Positions 56,206 through 64,000 of a stretch of 64,000 nt of DNA are shown here, piece by piece. The stretch is from Fistulifera solaris (Eukaryota; Bacillariophyta; Bacillariophyceae; Naviculales; Stauroneidaceae): assembly GCA_030295235.1 (NCBI GenBank), contig AP026147.1, positions 496,001-560,000 of the forward strand, given 5' to 3'. The position numbers and the translations under genes are program-made. The notes beneath the pieces were generated by a model. That model was not told the origin of the DNA, ran no database searches, and saw only the letters and a program-made list of their open reading frames with translations. Position 1 is the first letter of the stretch. Every line of letters begins with the position of its first letter.

Positions 56206-57110
56206 GTCAAAACTATAGCCTCTAGAGTAGATGGTCTCCTGTTAACTGCAATTTGATATCTGAGGTAGTCAATAGATATCTCTTTCTGTTCATCGAGCAG
56301 TCGGCATTTCGGACGCATCAGGGGCGCGGAAAATTTTGTGCGCATGATTTTTGTGAGCGTTTTCGAGAGGCAAGTTCAACTTGACGAGCGACAGACAGAA
56401 TGCAAAATGGTTTCATTCACGAACCAGACGAACATGAATGGCGGCATCGACTCTTTGACAAAGTTATAAACAGCATTCGAGCTCAATGCATAGTGAGTTG
56501 CGACGAGCGGATGATTAGAAAAAGGATGATTGTCAAAATGCCGGTAAACGTTATAAGCTAGACAAATCAAACTCATGACTGCATTGCAGTCGTGAAGAAA
56601 AAGTCGTATACATTCTGGATATATAGTAAATAGGTCATCGAGCGATCCGCGTGTCTTTTGATGTGATGAGCAACAATGAAGTCGGTTCCTCCGTTCCCAT
56701 TTTCTTGGTTAAGAACTGAAAACGCTCATGCTTCATTAAAGTGTCAAAGATTGGTCGTTCTTGCTCAAACCAGGCTCCCCTTTAATTTCGCGCTCATGAC
56801 TGAAATTCAGTCGTTTCGACATTATTTAGTCTATATTATGTACATTATTAAATTAGGAAGCTGAGACGACTTGACTTCTCCTCCCTTAAAATAACCATGG
56901 GATACAGTAAAACTTCAGCGAAAGCCAACCAAATTTACACAATTAAATCAGTGTGTAGTTGCATCGTAAAGCGGCCAAAGGGTTAACACCTCATCTTCTC
57001 ACCTTCTTCGCGATGGGCAGAATTGATGTCGATTGGGAATCCTACATAATCGTCATAGACTCTGAAATTCACTCTCAATTTCTGTTAATGTATCACCGAC
57101 GCATCCCTCA
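56206..57110. other. Intergenic region with two dispersed palindromes
   Basis: No gene recognised in 0.9 kb. Palindromes GACTGCATTGCAGTC (56577-56591) and GACTGAAATTCAGTC (56798-56812) occur. The first is followed by gaagaaaaagtcgtataca, which resembles the sequence after the same palindrome in the 18.9 and 32.0 kb repeats. Confidence 0.45.
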
Positions 57111-58598
57111 TCATAACGAATCGGAAGAAGTTTCTTCTTTTGCCAGTATAGATGCAGACTCGACCGAGTCAATCACATCCTGCAATTCGTCCTTCCGTAA
57201 TTCCTCATTATGATTCATTACTCCTTCTTTCTTTGACATTGGATCGGAGGAAGGGTTACCGTACAACTTGAGATCCTGCATCAGCATCCGGAATTGGTTT
57301 GATTCTTCCTTCAACATGCATTCATCATCATTGTTGTGAACGGACGCGTCACGTGACCAAAACCACGGAACTTTGTTGTTGTTCAGTGCACCTACTTTTC
57401 TCGGTTCCACAGACGTTTCCTTGACTACGGAAACACGCAGTTCATCACACTGATCGTCGAACCAGAATCGATACGGTGCGGTGAGTCCCAACAACGTGAA
57501 AAACCAGAACCATGGAAGTGACACGAATTGCAACGCAATACGAGCGCGAAGGCTTTCGTCCAGTCGGTGCCGAATGGCCAAAAGACGAGGTTTGAATCCC
57601 GGTATTACAATGTTGGTCGCAAATTCCGCCATGCTGTCACTCTGACAATGTTCCGACACAAAGGCGGCTTGTTGTTTGAAATAGTCGCGTCGTGTCTTGC
57701 TATCCGACAAAACGAGCAGTTTACTCAATGTAATCTTGGACACGAGAGATGCCTCATTATAGGAACCCCTGGCTCGCTTCCAAACACTAGCCAAAGTCTT
57801 ATCGATGCAATCCTGATATTGATAGGTACCTATCGTAAAGTTGGTGACTTTCTTTCGTTTCATCCAAGAAGGTAAATCGCGTTGCGTTTCGACCATAGTG
57901 TCTGTAGAATTCACCACGAACGCTTGCTCCTCGCTATGCTGCTCCAGCGGAAAAGTTGCTGTCATATTCTGCAAGGCCCCGACTATTTTGGCCAGGGTAG
58001 GTGATATGATTTCGTAATGAAAGGATCGTACCTTCCATTCAACACGAGGTGCTACTTCACGTAATTGCTCTAAATAAGCTTCCAATTCTTCAGAACTCGC
58101 TATGCAATGAGTCAGATACTGTCGCGTGGTGCAGAAATACGATTCAATTCCGTACAAGAGTGCCATGGTCCATAAAAACCACGTGTCGAAGCGCGGCAAC
58201 AACAACAATGTCCACTTCATCACCCGCAAAACCTTGTTAGCTGCATCACTTACAGTCCACCGCTCCGCAAGTAAGCGTATGATTCCAATCCAAAGGATGG
58301 ACGACAAAATCGTAGCGCGGAGATGATGAAATTGCACCAGTGTACGGACTTTGGACCCCAACATCGCGGTCAAAGTATTTGAAATGCCTCCTTCCCAGAA
58401 AATCCTTCCGGTCTCTTTGTCAATTAACGCCGATTCACCCATGAGAAACGAAGCTGGCGATGTTGTCGCGGGAAGAGTCGTTTCGCTGGCCGACGATAAC
58501 GTGAAAAGCATGACGAGCATTACAAGGAGCGATGAGCGTGACATTCGTATCCTTCTTAGCAGCCGACCTGTCATTGTGATCCTCCTCGAATGTCTCAT
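57111..58598 (-). CDS. TMEM151-like multi-pass membrane protein
   Basis: Intact 495 aa frame. A signal-like segment (SSLLVMLVMLFTLSSASE) leads, then three to four membrane helices (ILWIGIIRLL, WTLLLLPRF, WFWFFTLLGLTAPYRFWF). The middle has VEWKVRSFHYE, FTIGTYQYQDCID, SKITLSKLLVLSD, YFKQQAAFVSEH and VIPGFKPRLL. This order resembles eukaryotic TMEM151 proteins, whose function is unknown. The C-terminal about 110 residues are acidic and disordered. Met 58598 is the first start; Mets at 58574 and 58544 would shorten the leader. Assignment is by motif pattern only. Confidence 0.55.
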   Translation of the reverse strand: MRHSRRITMTGRLLRRIRMSRSSLLVMLVMLFTLSSASETTLPATTSPASFLMGESALIDKETGRIFWEGGISNTLTAMLGSKVRTLVQFHHLRATILSSILWIGIIRLLAERWTVSDAANKVLRVMKWTLLLLPRFDTWFLWTMALLYGIESYFCTTRQYLTHCIASSEELEAYLEQLREVAPRVEWKVRSFHYEIISPTLAKIVGALQNMTATFPLEQHSEEQAFVVNSTDTMVETQRDLPSWMKRKKVTNFTIGTYQYQDCIDKTLASVWKRARGSYNEASLVSKITLSKLLVLSDSKTRRDYFKQQAAFVSEHCQSDSMAEFATNIVIPGFKPRLLAIRHRLDESLRARIALQFVSLPWFWFFTLLGLTAPYRFWFDDQCDELRVSVVKETSVEPRKVGALNNNKVPWFWSRDASVHNNDDECMLKEESNQFRMLMQDLKLYGNPSSDPMSKKEGVMNHNEELRKDELQDVIDSVESASILAKEETSSDSL

Positions 58599-58689
58599 TG
58601 CATCTGTGGTTTTATTGTGTCTTTGTGTTTAATATAATGAAATTTGGAGAACAATGGAGACCATACGGATATTAGAATGATTTTGCAAT

Positions 58690-59290
58690 TATCTTCATTC
58701 GAAACGCAACTATTTGCGTCCAAAAGCATCCGTATTGTCGATTGCCATTTTCACTATCGTGGTAAAGTGTTGGTTCTACGCGATCGCGACTAAATTTCAG
58801 TCACTATCAAAAGAAGAAAACGGCATTGAAACGCCACCAAAATGGTCCACAAACAAAAGCGCGAAGTGTATAATCAAATGCCATGGAAATATCAATATAC
58901 CAGGTATAATGAGAGCACCAAAGACGCAACTTTTTGCGTCCAAAAGCATCCGTATTGTCGATTGCCATTTTCACTATGATGGTAAAGTGTTGGTTCTATG
59001 CGTTCGCGACTAAATTTCAGTCACTATCAAAAGAAGAAAACGACATTGAAACGCCACCAAAATGGTCCACAAACAAAAGCGCGAAGTGTATAATCAAATG
59101 CCATGGAAATCCAAATATTCGAAACGCAACATTTACGCGTCGGAAAGCATCCGCGTCGGAAAGCATCCGTATCGTCGACTGCCATTTTCACTATGATGGT
59201 AAAGTGTTGGTTGTACGCGATCGCGACTCAATTTCAGTCACTTGAAACGCTACCCAAGACCGAAGCAATGCGAGCACCAAAGTTGTCCTA
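58690..59290 (+). repeat. Three tandem copies of a ~220 bp repeat
   Basis: Units begin near 58700, 58920 and 59125. The first two are almost identical (gcgtccaaaagcatccgtat, ggtaaagtgttggttctayg, then GACTAAATTTCAGTC, then ccaccaaaatggtccacaaa). The third is shortened and rearranged at its start (a doubled cggaaagcatccg). The in-frame look of the translated units is a by-product of the duplication. Related single copies lie at 7530-7800. Confidence 0.9.
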
Positions 59291-59344
59291 AAACAAAAGC
59301 GCGAAGTGTATAATGGACGACAATAATACTCCGTTTATTTTAGC

Positions 59345-59990
59345 CATACCGATTCCAGAATTTCTGGACCACAAAGAACAGAATTTCTGTATAACCCTTA
59401 AGACCAATGCCAGATTTTCTGAAAAAACGCAGATTTCCTGATTATCCCTATACCCCCTCACGTAGGATCTGTGTAGCCAGTACCAATCCCGAATTCCCGG
59501 GGGGCAAAACGCATTGATCATACACAGAATTTATGTTTGACCAAGAACTACAGTATTCCAGATTTTCTGGAATGTCCTCAGAATTTCTGAACGACCAAAA
59601 AAAGAACCATTTCAGATCATTTGAAACGTCCACAGATCTTATCATATACACATTACATCAATTCCAGAATTTCTGGAACCTGCAAAGATCTCCTGTATGG
59701 CCCAAACACCGATGGTCCAGAATTTCTGGACCAAGCACAGAATTTCTGTATGACCAAGAACAATTCCAGATTTTCTGGAATGTCCTCAAAATTTCTGAAG
59801 GACCAAAAAAAAGAACCATTCAAGATCATTTGGAACGTTCAAAGCTCCTTTCATGTACCATAAACCATAGCATCGATTCCAGAATCCCCTGAACCTGCAA
59901 AGATCTTCTGTATGACCCAAACACCGATGGTCCAGAATTTCTGGACCTCCATAGAATTTCTGTACCACCTAAAACAGAATTTCTGTATGT
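59345..59990. repeat. Degenerate CCAGAATTTCTGG palindrome array with a ~220 bp internal duplication
   Basis: At least ten copies of (T/G)TCCAGAATTTCTGGA(A/C) or shortened CAGAATTTCTG forms. The segment starting gaccaagaac near 59538 is repeated near 59754 with about 80-90 percent identity by eye. Some units read GGTCCAGAATTTCTGGACC and others ATTCCAGAATTTCTGGAA, so flank changes tend to preserve the palindrome. Confidence 0.85.
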
Positions 59991-60762
59991 CAATAAAGAC
60001 ATGCGAGAGAGACGGCGATTATGGGCTGGTTACTTTTCAAAGGTCCCCTCGTTCAAATAGTACATAATTCTACGTAGGTACATTATAATGTCATAGTAGT
60101 ACGATTTTCCTTCGTCAAACGGCCACCACCGCAATAAAATCACGACGACCATGGCGAAATGTCATCTATGTGACTATACCTTTTGACAGCGACTTGCAAA
60201 CGTGGTGAAAACATGACACTGAAATCCAACATACATACTTAGGAGAGACTGTGAAAGTTTCACCACGTTTGGCGCAGCCATGACTGAGTTATCCGCTTTC
60301 AAGTCGATTTTCTGCGACCGACTAACGGCTTTTATTGTTTTACGCCACACTCTGGCCAATCTTGTTGATAAAAGAACACTTTTCGATCCGCCTAATCTTA
60401 TTTATTTGTTTTATGTAAGAATCATGTAAAACAAACTTCTTTTGATCAACCGGTGCCCCAACATGTTCAAAGTTGACTTCGGCGGCGTTTCGTCATGGTG
60501 GATCTTTTCGTTCCGACATGTTACTGTATGCTATAATGTAATCGTAGTAAACACGACAGGCCGTCCCTACGAGTAACCAGCCCTTACCTTAATCGATCCT
60601 GAAATTCAAACTCAGTTTTCCCTTGTCACAAGCTACACCGTTATCTTGAATCTGTGTTTTGGAGAAGACGCTCTAACAAAGAGGTGCGCCGCAATCCTGT
60701 ACATTAATAATCATCACCCAACGAAACAAGGTACAAGTAGAGTCAACGGATCTGTCATTATT
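59991..60762. other. Intergenic region with a 14 bp inverted repeat
   Basis: No gene supported. Perfect arms CAAACGTGGTGAAA (60196-60209) and TTTCACCACGTTTG (60258-60271) face each other across 48 bp, enough to form a stable hairpin. It may be a MITE remnant or an RNA hairpin. Confidence 0.5.
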
Positions 60763-61447
60763 ATGAGCACGAAAGAAGTCAAAACATCGTCCACAAAGGG
60801 ATTGACGAAAAGACGAAAGCATCCAGCACACCAGCTACAGTGCTCGACAAGATTCTGGTAGCCAGTAGCCATTCGCAATCAACCCCATACATCCGAAAAG
60901 GGCGTTTCACGCACTGCCATTGCGAAATATCTGCAAAGTAGCTACAACTACGACAACCCAAATGCACTCAAGAGGGCTTTACAGAGTGGCGTAACGAACA
61001 AAACATTGATACAAACGGGTCAGAGTTTTCGTGTCGCCGGCGATCCGGTCGTTTCCATTCCTACCGTTCAAGTTACCGTCGAAGACTTGGTTGTCGGAAA
61101 CAACAGTGAAGCAAACAAAGGCGATACGGTAGCAGTCAAATACGAAGGGAAACTGGACGATGGAACGGTTTTTGACGCGGCAGATTCCTTCACATTTACA
61201 TTGGGGGCGGGAGATGTTATAAAAGGTACACAATCATTCTTGAGTTCGATACAATTTTGCGCGTCATGTATCTGAACAACTGCTTTTTTGCACAGGCTGG
61301 GATCAAGGGATTGTGGGAATGAAAGTCGGCGGCAAACGAAAGCTGTTCGTACCCAGTTCGTTGGGATACGGCAAAAGAGGATCGGCTCCCGATATTCCGC
61401 CCAATGCCGATTTGCACTTTGTGGTAACACTGCTTAAGATAAAGTGA
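60763..61447 (+). CDS. Linker-histone (H15) domain fused to FKBP-type prolyl isomerase
   Basis: Exon 1 (60763-61225) and exon 2 (61296-61447) join over a 70 bp GTACAC...CACAG intron. The C-terminal half is a complete FKBP domain: [55 protein letters not shown] and [16 protein letters not shown]. The N-terminal half is basic and then shows an H1/H5 winged-helix pattern: [30 protein letters not shown] and [11 protein letters not shown]. Two frame breaks lie in the N-terminal part: one base short at the A4 run 60808-60811, and one base long near 60861-60864. A DNA-binding prolyl isomerase acting on chromatin, like nuclear FKBPs of other eukaryotes, is inferred. About 204 aa. Confidence 0.75.
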
Positions 61448-62030
61448 TACCAGGTACGGAGTATAGTACGGTAGGGAACGCTACCGATGCTTGGATCCTA
61501 TTGCGGACGTGTAGCTATGTTGCGTCATCCAACGTGTCTCGAAACCACGTTCCGTATCTGTCTTAATCGTATGAGTTACTATGCTTTCAATCTATTCATA
61601 ACGTTAAAGGTAGAAAGAGACATGAGATATGGAGGCGGTCTATTTTAAAAAGATAATTCCTAGCTTCTAACATCGCATGGAAGGAAATACTGGGTACAAT
61701 ATTCGTCACGAGAAAAAGAGTCATGAGCAGTAAGGTCAGGGTTCAGCAAAGTTGAGAACGTACCAGGTAAGTCACGAGTTTACAGTCACGAATGAGTGTG
61801 AGGTGTACAAATTCTGGACACCGCATCATCGTCATCCGACCGAATGCCTTTGTATACACCGAAGAGTACACCTGATGAGATCGGCAGCATCGGCAGTTCA
61901 ACGAATGCGACACACGTGTTTTCTTCTTTCTCGTCGGCATCGACACAAAAACATATTGAATGGAGCAGAACCGCACACATCTGTTCTTTTCTCTTCAAAG
62001 CTCTTGTTCCTTTAATTTGACATATTGATC
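61448..62030. other. Intergenic region
   Basis: No gene recognised. The motif taccaggta occurs at both ends (near 61449 and 61762), the first followed by cggagtatagtacgg. The 3' part should be the FAD2 promoter. Confidence 0.35.
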
Positions 62031-63419
62031 ATGATGTTTACTAGACTAGTAGTGGCTGCCGCCTTGCAAGCGTCGCTGGTTGCAGGCTTTCAGCCGACTT
62101 CACCGGCTCTTCGTCATTCGTCATCAAAGACATTGTCGGCCGTCGTCGTCAACACGCCACAGGAAAGCCCACTGTCGACACTACCAAAAGAAGGCATGCT
62201 GATGGATTTGCAAGGAATCGCCTTTTCCGGCTTGAAAGGCCAGGCATTGACTATAAAGCATGAAGACTTCCCGAAGGGTGCCGATCTCCGCGCCGTCATC
62301 CCCAAAGACTGTTTCGAACCCGACACGGCCAAGTCTCTGGGTTATTTGACGGTGTCTACTATCGGAACTGCCCTCTGCACAGCCATCGGTGTCAGCATGC
62401 TACAGGTACTACCACCAGCAAATCCTTTGACGTGGCCCATTTGGGCGGCTTACTCGGCTATCACCGGTACGGTCGCCATGGGCTTGTGGGTGTTGGCGCA
62501 TGAGTGCGGTCACGGCGCCTTTTCGAAGAACAAAAAGCTTCAAGATGCCGTGGGATATACCATTCACAGTATCATGTTAGTACCATATTACTCGTGGCAG
62601 CGATCTCATGCCGTTCATCATCAGTACACGAATCATGTCGAATTGGGCGAAACGCACGTTCCGGAACTTTCGGCCAGTCGAGAGGAAGGCTCCCTCGGCA
62701 AACGACAAGCCTTCATCAAGACATTCGGAGAGAAAAATGGAATTCGCGCTTGGGGTGTCTACCAACTCTTTATGCATCTCGTGCTTGGATGGCCCGCGTA
62801 CCTCTTGATTGGGGCGACCGGAGGTCATGCTCGCGGTATGACCAATCACTTTTACCCCGAGCCTCTTACCACTCCCGATCAGCCGAAGAAGGAACTCTTC
62901 CCTGGTAACTGGAAAGAAAAGGTCTATCAATCGGACATCGGAATCGCTGCTACAGTCGCTGCTGTCGCTGCCTGGGCACTCTGCAATGGACTTCCCCAGG
63001 TCATGGCTCTTTACGGCGGACCATTGCTCGTCGTCAATGCGTGGTTGGTCACCTACACATGGTTGCAACACACCGATGTTGATGTTCCTCACTTTTCGGA
63101 CGATAAGCACAACTTTGTGAAGGGAGCATTGCATACCATTGACCGACCATATGACAAACTCGACCCGTGGGGCATTATTGATTTCTTACATCATAAGATT
63201 GGTACTACCCATGTGGCACATCATTTTGACAGCACGATTCCTCATTACAAGGCCCAAGCAGCCACCGATGCTATCAAAGAAAACTTTCCCGAATATTACT
63301 TGTACGAACCAACTCCAATTCCTCAAGCGCTTTGGCGGGTTGCCAAAGGATGCTCTGCCGTTGAGAAACGCGGCGATTCCTGGGTCTTTGTCAACGAAGG
63401 CTTGGAAGATAAGCTTTAA
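62031..63419 (+). CDS. FAD2: FAD2-type delta-12 (oleate) fatty acid desaturase
   Basis: Intact 462 aa from Met 62031. The three histidine boxes are HECGHGAFS (157-165), HAVHH (193-197) and THVAHH near residue 400. PYYSWQRSHAVHHQYTNH and the order of four to five membrane helices match FAD2-class acyl-lipid desaturases, not the plastid FAD6 class (HDCxH/HDRHH). FAD2 converts oleate to linoleate on the way to EPA. The first about 20 residues (MMFTRLVVAAALQASLVA|GFQPTSPALR) resemble a signal peptide with a plastid-type F at the cleavage site. This is odd for a desaturase usually placed in the ER. An ER-type or plastid-envelope location cannot be decided from sequence. Confidence 0.88.
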   Translation: MMFTRLVVAAALQASLVAGFQPTSPALRHSSSKTLSAVVVNTPQESPLSTLPKEGMLMDLQGIAFSGLKGQALTIKHEDFPKGADLRAVIPKDCFEPDTAKSLGYLTVSTIGTALCTAIGVSMLQVLPPANPLTWPIWAAYSAITGTVAMGLWVLAHECGHGAFSKNKKLQDAVGYTIHSIMLVPYYSWQRSHAVHHQYTNHVELGETHVPELSASREEGSLGKRQAFIKTFGEKNGIRAWGVYQLFMHLVLGWPAYLLIGATGGHARGMTNHFYPEPLTTPDQPKKELFPGNWKEKVYQSDIGIAATVAAVAAWALCNGLPQVMALYGGPLLVVNAWLVTYTWLQHTDVDVPHFSDDKHNFVKGALHTIDRPYDKLDPWGIIDFLHHKIGTTHVAHHFDSTIPHYKAQAATDAIKENFPEYYLYEPTPIPQALWRVAKGCSAVEKRGDSWVFVNEGLEDKL

Positions 63420-64000
63420 ATAAGTCTATAACTTAGATATCTGGTATCTAACCGTATTGCGTGATGCATCCGAGTACAATTTAGGAGAATTCGCACGAAT
63501 CGGTAATTATTTGCCGCTAGATTAAACCAGTGGGATCGACGTGCGTTTCTCCAATGAAACAGTATAAAGCTACTTCTGGAGTTTTGAAAGAGTCCATCTG
63601 ACGAATGAATAGGATCTGCCACAATTGGTGATCCGCGACACAAATCTCCGAGTTGTTCTTCGATTCACACGAAGCACAAACATAAATATCCTTTGGAGTA
63701 CATCGCTAACCACAAAGCTTAATCACTCTGTTAACTTAAAAGAAGGAAATGATTTTTTCAAATTCCGCTCTTATGCGTTGTAGCTGAATCGACAACTTGA
63801 TCTTTGTTTCCGATTATAACAAGCCTGGAATGTCCCCCCTATACAACTGCTTCATTATTGTCCATACTAAAATAAGTATTCAATGTGTGACCACTGACCG
63901 ATTCTTTTTTTTGTTTGTTTGCCATCACTTGCATTAGAAACCTCGATTTGGTCGACTTCATGTTGATCCATCAATACCTCGTAAGAAGTAAGAATGACTT
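63420..64000. other. Intergenic region at the right edge
   Basis: No gene recognised; only the 3' flank of the desaturase gene and AT-rich DNA. Confidence 0.3.

Noticed and set aside
58714-59245. Two long overlapping frames with near-identical proteins
   Set aside because: They arise from the 220 bp tandem duplication; the sequence has no family resemblance and the third copy breaks the pattern.
1-64000. tRNA, rRNA or snRNA genes
   Set aside because: I scanned for a GGTTCGAATCC-type T-arm with a matching A-box and found only matches inside coding sequence; no rRNA-like stretch was seen. A covariance-model search would be needed to exclude small RNAs.
1-64000. Reverse transcriptase, integrase or transposase genes
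   Set aside because: No open frame shows the diagnostic motifs of copia/gypsy-type elements, LINEs or DNA transposases. The repeats here appear non-autonomous.

Overview
This window looks like nuclear DNA of a pennate diatom, most probably Phaeodactylum tricornutum. Genes are compact and carry few, short GT-AG introns (about 55-95 bp). Several predicted proteins start with a signal peptide followed by an ASAFAP-like F motif, the diatom plastid-targeting signature (SSHA|FAP, AEA|FST, SSA|FVI). There is also a pair of bHLH-PAS regulators that fits the published PtbHLH1a (RITMO1)/PtbHLH1b locus. The species call is inference from remembered family features; no search was run.

Layout. 1-6.5 kb: FANCM-type repair helicase (minus, cut by the left edge) and a PMS2-type MutL endonuclease (plus), divergently arranged. 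6.6-12.7 kb: START-domain protein, LRR-kinase, class I methyltransferase, cyclin L. 12.8-16.6 kb: nine-exon alkaline phosphatase fused to a glycerophosphodiester phosphodiesterase. 17.6-24.6 kb: MYND-RING-TPR protein and a long SKI3/TTC37-like TPR protein, separated by copies of a dispersed repeat. 25-28.3 kb: small genes and two inverted arrays of the palindrome GTAGACGTCTAC. 29-31.6 kb: tandem DXO/RAI1-like paralogues. 32.9-36.6 kb: two plastid-type proteins. 36.7-39.6 kb: a glycosyltransferase-2/sulfotransferase fusion. 40-41 kb: two palindromic minisatellites. 41.3-43.6 kb: acylphosphatase, RNase P subunit POP4, ribosomal protein eL42. 44.6-50 kb: two bHLH-PAS genes flanking a cis-prenyltransferase. 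51-58.6 kb: GH18 protein, SLC10-type transporter, DUF445 protein, NYC1/NOL-like reductase, TMEM151-like membrane protein. 58.7-60.3 kb: tandem and palindromic repeats. 60.8-63.4 kb: linker-histone-domain/FKBP fusion and a FAD2-type desaturase.

How genes may work together. Most neighbours are unrelated housekeeping or regulatory genes, as is normal for a eukaryote. The notable combinations lie inside single polypeptides: phosphodiesterase plus phosphatase (two consecutive steps of phosphate scavenging), polysaccharide synthase plus sulfotransferase (sulfated glycan synthesis), and linker-histone fold plus prolyl isomerase (chromatin). The intergenic DNA is rich in short palindromes, both dispersed and in arrays.

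Caution. At least ten genes show a one-base frame break, nearly always in or next to a short homopolymer, with the protein family continuing in the next frame. This pattern suggests sequencing or assembly indels rather than pseudogenes. I therefore annotate these genes as whole and note each break.
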